DNA of 64,000 nucleotides, taken from Thermothielavioides terrestris NRRL 8126. Taxonomy: Eukaryota > Ascomycota > Sordariomycetes > Sordariales > Chaetomiaceae. The notes beneath the pieces were generated by a model, which made no database searches, had not been told where the DNA came from, and saw only the letters and a program-made list of their open reading frames with translations. Position 1 is the first letter of the stretch, and every line of letters begins with the position of its first letter. Below, piece after piece: positions 1 to 10,670 of this stretch. The DNA lies in NCBI RefSeq assembly GCF_000226115.1, contig NC_016460.1, positions 3,286,001 through 3,350,000 on the forward strand. Reading direction: 5' to 3'. The position numbers were made by a program, and so were the translations under genes.

Positions 1-1170
1 CGCTTGCAGCTGCGACAGCGTGAAGGCGGTCGTGGTCGTGAGCGGGGTCTCGGCGTCGCCGGTGGTGAGATCGCCCTGGTCGTGCAGGAAGCGCAGCGGC
101 GGGGTGGTCTGCGGGGCTTTTTCGCCTCCCCTTTCTTCCCCTTGGCCTGGCGCTTGTTGATGTTGTTGTTGCTGTTGTTGCTGCTGCTGCTCCGCGCCAA
201 CCTCGCTCTTCACCCCGCCGCCCAGCCCGCCGACAAGCCTCCTCATCTCGCCCAGCAGCGCCGCGTTCCGCGCCCGCTCCGCCACCAGCATGCACTGCAG
301 CCGCTGGCTAGCCTGCAGCTTCCGGCGGAGCCTGTTGACGCCCTCGACGAGCCCCATCACGGCGTCCGTCCGCTTCTGCCCGTCCTCCACCGCCATTTCC
401 CCACCCACCCCCTGCCGCGGCCCCGCCGCCATCTCCGCCGGATCCCCGAGAGAAGAACCAGCACCATCAAGAAGCCGGTCAAAGTCCAGCCCCTCGTAGT
501 GCCCCAGCCGCATCCACTCCATCTCGCCGGCCCGCAGGCACAGGATGTTTCGCATGACGTAGATCTCGAACCGGTCAAAGTTCTTGTCGATGCTCGCCCA
601 CAGCAGCGTCTCGAGCTGGTGCGTGCCGGCCTCGATCTCCTCGCGGTGGCGGCGGGCCGGGTCATCCTCCTCCTCATCATCCCCATCATCATTGCCCTCC
701 TCCCCGTCTCCGCCTCCGTTTGCGCCGGTCCCATTCCGTGACCGCGATGCTGCTGCGCGGTGGTATCTCTTCTGCCTCGGGCGGAACCCGAGCGAGGCGG
801 GCGGCGCGTTGAGCAGGCCCTGCTCGATGGAGTGCAGGGCGCGCTCGGCGAGGAAGTTGACCGAGTTGATGATCTCGTCGAGGAGGCTCTTTCAGATAGC
901 ACCGACGCCCGGGGAGGTCAGTTTACTTTCTTTATCCTTTCTTGGCTTGCGGGTTTTAATCTGGGGAGAGGTGGGCAGGCGAGGTCTAGGGTTCAATGCG
1001 GATCAGAGAGGCGAGGAGGCAACTGCAGCGGGGGGAGGATGGAAAAGACGGGTTTAAATAAAACCTGGGGGAAAAGGACCGGTGATAAAATAAGATAAAA
1101 CTAAAATACGTACCACGGGCGGGTAGCCAAAATGCTCCGTGAGGAGCTCCGTGTCGGATCTGGAGGCCAT
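1..1170 (-). CDS. MIS12: MIS12/MTW1 kinetochore subunit, 3' end beyond the window
   Basis: Partial gene, complement(join(<1..888, 1114..1170)); the 225-bp intron starts GTACGT. Exon 1 (19 codons) encodes the N-terminal signature ELLTEHFGYPPV and exon 2 continues SLLDEIINSVNFLAERAL, which together match the Mis12 family N-terminus. Established role: the Mis12/MIND complex links centromeric chromatin to the Ndc80 microtubule-binding complex. After the helical N-terminus there is an acidic Asp/Glu-rich stretch (about residues 65-85), then a helical region with WASIDKNFDRFEIYVMRNIL, and a polyglutamine run encoded around 163-190 before the window ends. At least 315 residues are present with no stop. 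The ATG at 1168-1170 is chosen because it opens directly into the conserved motif. The acceptor (GAAAG at 889-893) is the least certain point. Confidence 0.85.
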
Positions 1171-2189
1171 GCTTGCTGGAGATCTGGCTTTGTTTGGAAT
1201 TGGTCCAAGTTTGGATGCCCGTCTTCAACCGCGGCAACGACGCGCTCAAGAAGTGGGATGCCAAACACGCGACCAATGGAAGTGGGGATGTAAGCGGGTT
1301 AGGGTTATGTATGTTCCCGTTGGGCAAGGGACAATCATAGAACAGACTCGTCACAGCCATTCTAGAGTCAACTGCCTCCGGTACCTTGGGCACCGACAGG
1401 TCGGAATACAGGACCTCTCCCTCGTTCCATCCTGCTGTGCGGGCTGCATTGTAGCTGCCCAAGACAATCAGCACTTGATCCAGGGTGTTCCAGACCTAGA
1501 CAGCCCCTTCCCTTGCCAACTCAACGGATTACACCAGCCGCCATTGAAAGGGTCGACCAAGCATGCACGACACAACCGATCAAGCCTGCTTGGGAGTAGC
1601 ATGGCAGATCTATCGAGTCCAGATTCCCTTCCCATTTCTACCACTAGAGCATGTGAGGTAGCCACGACACCGCTCCGAACACATGCCGGAGCCTCGACCC
1701 GTCCCCGACCTATACAATGACAATCCCATCCCATACTTCTTTCTCCTCCCCCCCAAGATTCGCGTCTTATGCCAAAAACGCGCTTCCGATCCGCCAAAAA
1801 CCTCAGCTCTCTTCCTCTCCCTTCCCCACCCTTCCTCAACTCTACCCTCTTGCGACCTATTCGCAACCACTATGCAAACAGCTCTCCACTCTCAGACGAT
1901 GACCATGACCACGGCCAGCCCGGGACCAAGCGAAGTAAAAACTCAGAAAGACACACAAAAAAAAACTCAAACATGATACAAGAGAAAGCAGTGCTATTAC
2001 AAGGAACGAGGTGGGTTTGTAAGAAAACAGCGTCGGCACAAAAGAAAAAAGAACAGAGGCGCCAAAGCTAGAACTGACCCAAAAAAACAGCCAAATTACA
2101 ACAAAAATACTTCCAAATCTGTTGTTCCCGGGTTTCGGCCCGCCGTTTCGCGCGCGTCATCAGACCAGGCAGGTCTAAAAACGCGGCGC
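1171..2189. other. Intergenic: MIS12 upstream region and 3' side of the RRM gene
   Basis: No convincing coding region. It holds the MIS12 promoter and the 3' flank of the downstream minus-strand RRM gene. A telomere-like 12-mer, GGGTTAGGGTTA, lies at 1296-1307, about 130 bp upstream of the MIS12 ATG. The short reading frames here lack family similarity. Confidence 0.6.
1296..1307 (+). promoter_or_regulatory. Telobox-like motif upstream of MIS12
   Basis: GGGTTAGGGTTA, two telomere units, about 130 bp before the MIS12 start codon. Similar motifs are bound by Myb-type telobox factors (Tbf1 family) in fungal promoters; the role here is inferred. Comparable motifs occur upstream of TCTP and the parvulin gene. 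Confidence 0.4.
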
Positions 2190-4577
2190 TCAGTTGGCAA
2201 CCTCCTCCTCGACCCAGCCGTTCAGATTTCCCTGAATCGCCAGCCCGAAGCCGGCGCCCATGCCGCCAAAGCTAGCCTGGTACTGGTGGCCGCGACGCTC
2301 GCCGTCGCCGCCCCCGGTGCTGCCGTGGAGGCTGTTGGGGCTCGTGCCGCCGTTCTCAAAGCCGGGTGCGAACGCCGGCAGGCTGACGGCGCGGCTGTGA
2401 GAGGCGCGCGGGTTACCCGGGGCGAGCAGGCCGCCGATGGTGGGCGCGCCCGACGTGGACGGGTTCGTGACGAAGCCGTTGGAGATGCTGGCCGACTGCT
2501 GGTGGCCCGGAACGGGGCCCTGCGGAACCTCCAGCGTGAGACCGGGCTCGTTGGGCGACGACGCCGCCGTTCCGAACAGCGCAGCCTGCTGAGCAGCGAG
2601 CACTTGCTGCTGTTGTTGCTGCTGCTGCTGCGCCTGTTGCGCGATGTGGTTCAGGTACATGGTCAGCGGGTTGTTGGTCGTGTTGAACAGCGTCGCAGCA
2701 GTGGCGGCGTTGGGGCCAGTCGGCGAGTTGCCGTTCTGGCTCGCCCCGTTGGCAGGTGGCGACGGGGCCTGATCGCCACGCGGAGACTGCTGTTGCAGCT
2801 GCCGCGGCGGGTTACCGCACCGATCTTTGCCAAAGTTCACCTTGAACTTCTTGTACTCCTCCTTCCCCCTGACCGCCTCGATAGCCTTGATCGCATTCGC
2901 GATGTTTGTGAAGTTGACAAATGCGCAGCTCTTCTCGCGCAGCGTGTTCACCAGCTCGATTTCGCCGTACTCGGAGAAATCCTGCCTCAGTCGATCCTCC
3001 GTCCACGTCTCGTCGAGGTTCCCGATGTAGACATTGCGCGACGCACCACCGCTGACTGCCAGCGCGATCGCAGGGGGGAGCGCACCCGAGTGCTTGCCCC
3101 AGCCGATCTTAAGCCGGCGGTTGTGGATCATCAGGCCCTGCAGGCTGCTGAGCGCGTAGAAGGACGCCGCAGCGGTGGGGTCGATGAAGGTCACGAAGCA
3201 GATGTGCTTGTCCGGGATGTAGCGGATGTGGTGCAGAAGACCACCCCGCACGACGTTGCAGATCTCCTCGATCGTCGTCTCCGGGTGGATGTTGCCGAGG
3301 TAGATGGTCCGGTTCCCCAGGTTGCCGATGCCGCCCGCCGTCGTGGCCACGGCAGCGGCAGCCACCGATTGCTGAGCCAGGGCGTTCGAGATGAGATCAC
3401 GGTCGGCGCCGGTCAGCATGTGCGCGTAGCCCGGGGCGATTCCAAGATACTGGGCGGCGTTCTGCTGCTGCGTCTTGGAAACATAGGCACACCGATCTTT
3501 GCCGTAGTAGACCCGGCGGGGCGCCTGCCACTTTGCCTCCTGGGGGAGCTGGGAAACGGCCTTGATGGCGTTGGCAATGGAGAGGAAGTGCACAAAAGCA
3601 ATGTTCTTCTCGCGCACAATCTTCACCGTGTCGATGGGGCCAAACTTGCCCAGGTCCTCGCGCAGCTCTTCCTCCGTGATGTCCTCGGGCAGGTTCCCGA
3701 GGTAGACGTTCCGAGACGCACCGGATTGCTGGACAGCAAGCGCCACCGAGGTCGGGACCTGCGACGGCTTGCCCCAGCCGATCTTGATATCCTGGCCCTT
3801 GATGCAGAGCTTTTTCAAGATGGCATCAGAGTGGAAATGAGTGGCGGAGCTGGCGTCCAGGAACGAGATGAAGGCGCAGTTCTTATCCGGGAGGAGGCGC
3901 ACCGACTCGATCTGGCCGCTGCGCACGTGGCCAAGGATCTCCTCCGCGGACGTGTCGGGCGGGATGTTGCCGAGGTAGACGGTCCGGCTGGTGCCGGTGA
4001 CGATACCGGGGCCCATCGACACAGGCGACGTCGGCTGCATCGGAACCTGGATCTGGCCGGTCACGTTGTTGAAGGAGCCCGTCGGGGACTGGGGCGTGTA
4101 GAACTGCGGCGCACCGTAGGCCGAGGGGGACACGATGGACTGGTACATCTGGGGCGAGATGCTCTGCTGGACCGGGCTCGACGGACCGTTCTGCTGCTGC
4201 TGGAGGTTCTGCTGCTGGGCCTGCTGGAAGTTGCTCACATTCTGGAAGTGCGGGCTGGCGAAGGCGGCCGGGGTGCCGGGCTGGAACGGGCTGCCGAGCA
4301 GCAGCTGAGACGGCAGCAGAGGCGTGAACTGCATGTCAAAGGCAGTGCCCGGAGTGGTCAGGTCTGCGCTATTGGCGGGCGCCTGCTGGCGATGCGGCAC
4401 CTGCTGCGTGTTAATGGTGGGAATGTTGCCACGGCGAGGATGCCTATCGGCGAAGCCAGAGATGTTGGAGGTGAAGGCGCCGTGCGAGAAGCCCGTGTCG
4501 CTGTTGGAGGGCTTCGAAGCGTGGCCGAAGCGGCCCGGGGCGCTGGGCCCGGCATGGTGACCCGGCACGTCCTGCAT
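2190..4577 (-). CDS. Four-RRM RNA-binding protein (Mrn1/Nrd1 family)
   Basis: Single open exon, 795 aa. Four RNA recognition motifs begin at about residues 199 (RTVYLGNIPPDTSAEE), 288 (RNVYLGNLPEDITEEE), 422 (RTIYLGNIHPETTIEE) and 513 (RNVYIGNLDETWTEDR). They are arranged as two pairs, each second RRM followed by a YGKDRC or FGKDRC motif. This matches S. pombe Nrd1 and S. cerevisiae Mrn1, cytoplasmic post-transcriptional regulators; S. pombe Nrd1 restrains sexual differentiation. It is not the S. cerevisiae termination factor of the same name. The N-terminus and C-terminus are low-complexity and Gln/Pro/Ser-rich, with a Gln run near residues 650-660. The ATG at 4575-4577 is the first in frame; an upstream 5' exon cannot be excluded. 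A large antisense open frame over this gene is a shadow. Confidence 0.88.
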   Translation of the reverse strand: MQDVPGHHAGPSAPGRFGHASKPSNSDTGFSHGAFTSNISGFADRHPRRGNIPTINTQQVPHRQQAPANSADLTTPGTAFDMQFTPLLPSQLLLGSPFQPGTPAAFASPHFQNVSNFQQAQQQNLQQQQNGPSSPVQQSISPQMYQSIVSPSAYGAPQFYTPQSPTGSFNNVTGQIQVPMQPTSPVSMGPGIVTGTSRTVYLGNIPPDTSAEEILGHVRSGQIESVRLLPDKNCAFISFLDASSATHFHSDAILKKLCIKGQDIKIGWGKPSQVPTSVALAVQQSGASRNVYLGNLPEDITEEELREDLGKFGPIDTVKIVREKNIAFVHFLSIANAIKAVSQLPQEAKWQAPRRVYYGKDRCAYVSKTQQQNAAQYLGIAPGYAHMLTGADRDLISNALAQQSVAAAAVATTAGGIGNLGNRTIYLGNIHPETTIEEICNVVRGGLLHHIRYIPDKHICFVTFIDPTAAASFYALSSLQGLMIHNRRLKIGWGKHSGALPPAIALAVSGGASRNVYIGNLDETWTEDRLRQDFSEYGEIELVNTLREKSCAFVNFTNIANAIKAIEAVRGKEEYKKFKVNFGKDRCGNPPRQLQQQSPRGDQAPSPPANGASQNGNSPTGPNAATAATLFNTTNNPLTMYLNHIAQQAQQQQQQQQQVLAAQQAALFGTAASSPNEPGLTLEVPQGPVPGHQQSASISNGFVTNPSTSGAPTIGGLLAPGNPRASHSRAVSLPAFAPGFENGGTSPNSLHGSTGGGDGERRGHQYQASFGGMGAGFGLAIQGNLNGWVEEEVAN

Positions 4578-5586
4578 CCCCAGAAGATGCGGAGGGACAA
4601 GACTGTCCCGCGTCTGGTGAGATAGGACCGCCGTTTTGAAGGATTAGACGTGCCCGGTCAAAGGCACGAGAAGGACGGATAAGCGCGCTGGAATGTACCG
4701 GTGGTCGCACAGGTATAAACGGCTCTCGAGAAGTCTCTGAGAGCAATGTACAGCCCTTTTCGATTCCAGCTTAGCTTTTCTCGCTTTCTGACTCCAACGG
4801 GAATGACCTGAGAAAATGGAGTCGCAGCAGAGCCAAGAGACCGGTGAGATTTGGTTGGCCGAATCGAGGGGTGAAAGACGGCCTGCAAGGGAAGCCGGAT
4901 GTGGTTGGCGAGCAAACACCACAGGGGACGCTTCGGGAAAGCGGACGGCGAAGGCTAGCGCCCCAAGAAAGAAAATGCTTGCTTGTCAGGGCAGTCTCTT
5001 TCACGGGTAGGCCGCAGTCGCTTTTCGAGCAAAGACAATCGACAGGCTCGGCGCGGATCAAGATTGGCTGCCTCCGAACTTTCCGTCTAGCGACTTGGGA
5101 CAAAGAAGATGCCAAGTATTAAAATCGTATCGATAACCCGAAGTGCGAGCGAAGCGAGTGATGCTCAAGCGAGCGAGCGTCGAGAAGATGCAACTGGCAA
5201 TTTGGCGTCAGGCACTACTTGTTGAGCCTTCGTCCGAACGAAGCGACGGGGAAAGAAAAAAGGCGGGCGGACCGCGTCGGACGGGGTGAGGTGAGCGCTG
5301 CGCCGGTGGGCGGCACCAACGAATTAATACTTATAAAAGAATGAGAGAAAAGGGAAAAAGGGCTAGTGGCAGGTGAAGTCGGAGGTCAAGAGGGCAACGA
5401 AGGGACTCCAACGAGCGAGGGTGCGGGAGCAAGAATAAAGAGAGGGAGGGAGGAAAAAAGGAGAAAACGGGGGCCAGCCTCCCGAATTGGACGAGTGTGG
5501 ATGAGCTAAAAGTCGGTTTAATTGCAGCGGACAGGGCACCATGGCCGTTCCACGCGGCAACTCGGTACCTGCTTTTCGTGCTGGAT
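4578..5586. other. Intergenic: upstream region of the RRM gene
   Basis: About 1 kb with no supported gene, probably promoter plus a long 5' leader of the minus-strand RRM gene. It contains a purine-rich stretch near 5330-5470. The small frames here show no recognisable domain. Confidence 0.6.
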
Positions 5587-5720
5587 CTTAAAGAGGTCCC
5601 GCCAAGACTAATTTCGGCCAATTGTCGGCAATGTTTTTACAGCGTCAGTACCCCGCCAAGACCGCCAAGGGGTTTGCACTATCGCCACGGGTTAGCCACG
5701 GGTTAGTTCGCCAGGGGTAC

Positions 5721-5741
5721 GGGGGGCGGCGTCAGCCCCCC
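5721..5741. repeat. GC hairpin inside the MITE-like element
   Basis: GGGGGGC at 5721-5727 and GCCCCCC at 5735-5741 form a perfect 7-bp inverted repeat with a 7-base loop, directly before the telomere-like tract. Confidence 0.7.
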
Positions 5742-5743
5742 GC

Positions 5744-5800
5744 TGGTTAGGGTTCGGGTTAATGGTTAGGATTCGGGTTAAGGTTAGGGTACGGGTTAAC
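5744..5800. repeat. Degenerate telomere-like tract (TTAGGG variants)
   Basis: About 57 bp of variant units such as GGTTAGGGTTCGGGTTA, GGTTAGGATTCGGGTTA and GGTTAGGGTACGGGTTA, plus two GGGTTAG units just upstream at 5690-5706. It lies wholly inside the inverted-repeat element, so it is better read as element interior than as the remnant of a chromosome end. Confidence 0.7.
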
Positions 5801-5976
5801 TTCGTTTCCTTTTTTTTCGATTTGGTTGAGGTTTCGCGAAGTTGTTGCTACGAGTCTTTGCAATTCTTCGTTGTTGATGTTGCTCGAAGTCGTGGCGACC
5901 CCGCTCACCCCGTGGCGATTTGTAAATACTTGTAAGCGGTAGGTTCCGAAATTAGTCTTGGCGGGACCTCTTTAAG

Positions 5977-8693
5977 GATAACCCTTTTCGTTCCTGGCAG
6001 GGGAGGCACGCCCAGAACGTCAGGAAGGAGCGGGAACTGCAGCGAGGCGCTCTGCCAATCAGCGTGCGCCGTTGTTTCCCATAAAGTACAAATTTAGGGG
6101 GTGCAACCGTGCTTGGATCCCACTCTGGCCCGGTTGTGTAACCCCTCTCCGCACTTTTTCGGGACATCTTGTTTGATGGCCCGGTCGTGGCAAAGACGAT
6201 GATTGTTGCTAGATGCAATCGAGAACCTTTTTCTCCTTCCTCGCGTCGCCATTCAGGTTGTTCCCCTTTGACTTGTGGCACGCAACCAGCTCCACAGAGC
6301 GGCAGAGAGTGGGGCCTGTAGCCCCTGCCCCTGTCAACCACCTCCGTACACAACGCTACATAATCCATACACGACACTCCCTTTATAGGTAATCAGTTGT
6401 GTACGGAGTGCTCCGTAAAGATTGCGGGTTCCTGTGACAAAACCTCGGCCCAAGGTTTGGATTTTCCAAGGAGCGACGAGGCAGCCGGCGTGCAAGACCA
6501 CATCAAGGGCGGCGGCGCGGCTAGGCCACAACGACGTTTGCTGACTGTGTGACGCCGTCACAGCTCTCATTTCCAAGGGCTTTCTGGAGTAAACACCGTA
6601 AATAATTGCTCTGTTTAAGCGCACCAATTTCCTATTGGGCGGGCGGCATGGCTTTTCTGCACATCAGATCGATCCGGCCGCCAGGTCCGCTCCGCTGGTT
6701 GATCCACAAGCATCTGGAACATGTCTTCAACCCGGAAGCCTTGGGTGGTCTCTGGACGCAGGTATGTACTCTGATAGTTATGCCGTCAAAGAGATTGGCT
6801 TGTACTTGCTGCCTTACTCAACAACCAAACTAGGCCCCCGCGAATCGTCTGGGCACTGCTCAGCATGGTCCTAGTCCAGAGGCTGTGCAGGCAAGCAAGT
6901 TCTGGCTCAACCTGACACCGACGGGAGGCGCAACTAGTTGTCTTCTCGCATCCGGATACTCAGCACTCCATTCCTCGGTTGTCACGGTACCTACCTAATG
7001 TACTCCGTACGTCCTATCGTCAGACTCCAATCGGCGCTTGCCAGAGTAAAAATAGGACGGCCATTCCTCAGGCATTCGAGACCGCGATGTCAACAGGAGC
7101 CAAGACCATCACAGCACAGTATCCTATGGGGGCCAGAAGCCGCTGTGCTTTGACGTCTGCTTTGCGATCAAACACCAGAAGTGAGGACGATTCAACCAAG
7201 CAGAAATGTCAAAGACAGCGTCCAGGTCTAAAATGACTATACCACGGCGTGCGGAGTGCAATTGTGAGACTGGTTCTGGATAGGTTCCATTGCTTTGGAA
7301 ACGCTGTGCCAGCGGACGGCGCTTTTCTACCACAGTACGAAGTAGCTCCGTACATACCTAGATCCACCATTCATCGCACGGTATGCGAAACAGGCCGTTG
7401 GCTCCCAGCACAGTGCGCCCACTCCATCACACTAACCCCTTTCTCAGACAGTGCCAAGGGACGTGGAATCGTGATGACTTGCCAATCTCAGCCAACGAAG
7501 CGAGCGATCTGTGGTTTATGAGGCACGGGACAGGGGATGCAGATTGGAGCCAACATCAACATCTCCTGGGTCAGGGCAACAGCACCACCAACAGTAATGC
7601 CAGCCTGAATGCCAACTAATCTTCATTCCAGCTTCAGTTTTGCAGTCTGTATGCACATGCTTGGCTTGGCACCGGGTTGTCTTCCCTGAGCGCCCAGTCA
7701 CGTCGATTCAGAACCAGTCGGGCACGTTCCACATGCAGCCCGCACAGCAACCGCGGTAGCATAAAGTACCACATACTACACACATCCATCCGTCCATCCA
7801 GCACCCAGCGCCGTACACATAATCCGTCAATCCACAACAGGATTCACAGGATTCGCCAATCCAACGCATCACAATCCATTCCCGATTTGGGTGGAAGACC
7901 TGACCCTCCGGCTCGGCCGTTCCTGGCCGATCCAGATGGATGGATTGGATCGGATGGCGAATGGATCGTCTGAGCTCGCTTCACGAAACACAACCGCCGC
8001 AGCCGCAGCCGCAGCAGCCGCCGGCACAGCCGCAATCGTCCCTACCGAATCTCCAGCAAGCCATGACATTGCAATCCCAGACAGGACGCGATCACAACAA
8101 GCTCCTCCGTCGGCTTGGTTAGGACTAGGGCGACGTAGGCCAGTCAGGCACTACTTAACGTTAACAACGACGAGGACTGCGCCGTGATCCTCCCAGACAC
8201 GTGCGACTCTACCATAGGATATACCCCTGTTGATGAAACCAGACGAAGCGCGCCAGAACGAAACAAACATACCTCCACACCGACACGCACACACAAACAC
8301 ACACACTCTCTCTCTTATCTCGTCCCCGCCGAAACACACACACACACATGAATGATCCCACAATTGAAACGGAACCCGGCCCAGTTTCGACACCACGTCG
8401 CACAATCCACCCCACCCGGAGGTTTGCAGTGCATAACGAAGCCCAAAAATCCTCGGCGAGTTCCGAAAATGCGGTCAAGCAAGCTCCGACAAGACGAGCA
8501 GGCAGCACACACACACACCTCTACAGCACAAGCAAAGCTTCCAGCCCTGTGAGGCGAGGATACATCGTTTCGGTTCAACGGCAGCCGCGTTTTATTCCTG
8601 ACCCTTCCCTTCTCTACCCTCTCTATCTAGGTAAATAATAGGTATCATCATCATCATCAGACACAGCTCAGGAAGAGAGAGAGAGAGGCCAAA
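5977..8693. other. Intergenic, gene-poor 2.7 kb
   Basis: No open frame here has recognisable domains, and codon patterns do not suggest a conserved protein. A CA-rich microsatellite lies at 8284-8348 and short ATC and GA runs at about 8646-8687. It includes the 3' flank of the asparaginyl-tRNA synthetase gene. An untranslated transcript could be present but cannot be shown. Confidence 0.55.
8284..8348. repeat. CA/CT microsatellite
   Basis: Imperfect (CA)n with an internal (CT)n block, about 65 bp, in the gene-poor region. Confidence 0.85.
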
Positions 8694-10670
8694 TCAAGGC
8701 TTGCACCGCCCCATGAAGCGCGGGTACAAGCTGCAGGTGCGGACGGTGTGCTGGTTGGCCATCCAGGCGAGGAAGCGCTCGAGGCCGAGGCCGTAGCCGC
8801 CGTGCGGCGAGGAGCCATACCTGCGTGCGCAGGAGGAAGGGAGTCAGCGATGCGGCACAGATACGCAAGATTTTTTCTCCACGGGTTTGGTTGGGAAGGG
8901 TGGGGAGGGGCAAAGGTGGCCACTCACTTCCGCTGGTCGGTGTACCAGTAGTACGGCTCGTGCGGGATGCCGTTGCGCTTGTACGCCTCGATCAGCTCGT
9001 CGTAGTCGTCCATGCGCATGGAGCCGCCAACGATTTCGCCGACGCCGGGCACTAAGAAAGGGGCAGGTTAGTCAGATTTCTTTCCCCGTTATTCCCTTTC
9101 CACGGATTGGGGAGGAAAGGGGGGGAGGGGGAGCGTGAGTGTGGGACCCGTGAGGGCAGGAAGGACACATACTCAGCACGTCGACCGACTCGGTCACCCG
9201 CGGGTCGTTGGGGTCCTTCTTCATGTAGAACGCCTTGATCTCGACCGGGAAGTGCGTGAGCAAGATGGGGCGGTTGATGATGTCGGTCATGCGGCGCTCG
9301 GCGGCCTCGGCGATGTCGTCGCCGAACACGTGCGGCTTGCCCTCCTCGTTGAGGATGGGCGGGTCCTGCTTGTTGAGCCAGTCGATGGCGTCGGCGTACT
9401 TCATGCGCAGGAAGGGCCGCGTCGGCTTCTGGAAGGTCGGGTTCAGCAGCTTCACGTACCCGGCCGCGGCCTCGTCGGCCAGCACCTTGTCGACGACGCG
9501 CGAGATGAGCTCCTCGATGTGGTCCAGCAGGTCGTCGAACTCGATGAAGTCGAGCTCGCCCTCGATGTGCGTGTACTCGGACAGGTGCCGCCGCGTCAGG
9601 CTCTTCTCGGCCCGGAACGACTTCTCGATGCAGTACACGTTGCCCATCGACGGCATCACCGTCTCCAGGTACAGCTGCGACGACTGCGTCAGGAAGGCCT
9701 CCTCGCCGTAGTAGTCGTACTTGAACAGCGTGGCGCCGCCCTCGACCTGCGTCTGCACCATGGCCGGCGGCGACACCTTGCGGAAGTCCATCTCGCGGTA
9801 GGTGTCGATGAAGGCCAGCTCGACGAACTGGCGCAGCTTCAGCAGGGCCGACGCGTTGTCGCCGCGCACCACCAGGTGCCGGTTGTCGAGCATCTGGGCG
9901 TCCCACGGGTCCTGCTGCATCGACACCTTGTTGGTGATGGCCTCGAGGTCGCTCGGCGCCGCGCCCAGCACCTTGAAGTAGTCGACGTGCAGCTCGCGGT
10001 TGTCGGGCGCCTTAACGCCCGGCGGCACGCTGCGCATCTCGCCGTACACCACCAGCGCCGTCTCAATGGCAAACATCAGCGCGTCATAGTTCTTGGTCAG
10101 GTCGCCGGCGGGGAGGATGCACGACAGGTAGCCATAGCCGTCCTTGAGCGTGATGAAGGTGGTCGTCTTCTGCACCCGCAGCTCGTGGATGCGGCCGTAG
10201 ACCCGGACGCGCGTGCCCTTCTTGGTGCTACCGTCGCCCAGCTCGACGTTCTTATTGTTGAGCTTGATGCGCACGGCGGCGGGCAGCGACGGGTCCTCCT
10301 TCAACACGATTTTCTTGGCGTCCTCGAGGTTCTTGAGCCGCTGCTTGCGCTCCTCCTCCTCCTGCTTGGCCGACGCCTGCTCCTTGGCCAGCTTCTTCTT
10401 GTATATGTCGACCCGGCCGAGCGCCTTCTTCATGGCGCTCTTGGCCGGCTCCTCCCAGGTTGGCGCGGCGCCCTCCTCCTTCGGCGCGGCCGGGCGCGTG
10501 AGGTACACCGGCGCGGGCTTGTCGAGGTGCTGCAGCAGGGCATAGTAGAGCGACTGGTAGGGCTTGGCCTCGGAGCCGTCCGCGGAGTCGTCATCCTTGC
10601 CGACGGCCGGGTCAATGTAGCATTTTGAGTCGCTCTTTGTGCGGTCGGCAAGGTCCTGCGCCGCGGCCAT
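8694..10670 (-). CDS. Asparaginyl-tRNA synthetase, cytosolic
   Basis: complement(join(8694..8820, 8928..9051, 9173..10670)), 582 aa, the DED81/NARS1 type. It charges tRNA-Asn with asparagine. Residues 1-125 form a charged, partly coiled N-terminal extension typical of eukaryotic cytosolic enzymes. An OB-fold anticodon-binding domain follows ([19 protein letters not shown]). The class II catalytic core has motif 2 at about residues 350-370 ([21 protein letters not shown]) and motif 3 in the last exon ([10 protein letters not shown], about 549-558). Both introns (121 and 107 bp) join cleanly: the first restores a Met codon ([13 protein letters not shown]), the second a Lys codon ([13 protein letters not shown]). 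The ATG at 10668-10670 (MAAAQDL) is preferred; an in-frame ATG at 11015 adds unconserved sequence. There is no mitochondrial targeting signal. Confidence 0.93.

Larger units (their letters stand above)
5587..5976. mobile_element. MITE-like non-autonomous DNA element with 31-bp perfect terminal inverted repeats
   Basis: The 31 bases at 5587-5617 (starting CTTAAAGAGGTCCCGCC) recur as an exact reverse complement at 5946-5976 (ending GGCGGGACCTCTTTAAG). They bound a 390-bp segment with no coding capacity. If the terminal TTAA at 5588-5591 and 5972-5975 is the target duplication, the element proper is 5592-5971 and resembles a TTAA-targeting (piggyBac-type) insertion. If the duplication is only TA, a Tc1/mariner or pogo/Fot1-type origin fits equally well. 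Subterminal segments also pair: ATCGCCACGGG near 5685 and CCCCGTGGCGAT near 5910. No transposase is encoded in the window. Confidence 0.85.

Noticed and set aside
2286..4625. 779-codon open frame antisense to the RRM gene
   Set aside because: Arg/Val/Leu-rich shadow of GC-rich coding sequence; the minus strand encodes four clear RRMs.
5744..5800. Interstitial telomere as a relic of chromosome fusion
   Set aside because: Units are degenerate, short and lie entirely inside a perfect inverted-repeat element.
9135..10628. 497-codon open frame antisense to asparaginyl-tRNA synthetase
   Set aside because: Shadow frame; class II synthetase motifs lie on the minus strand.
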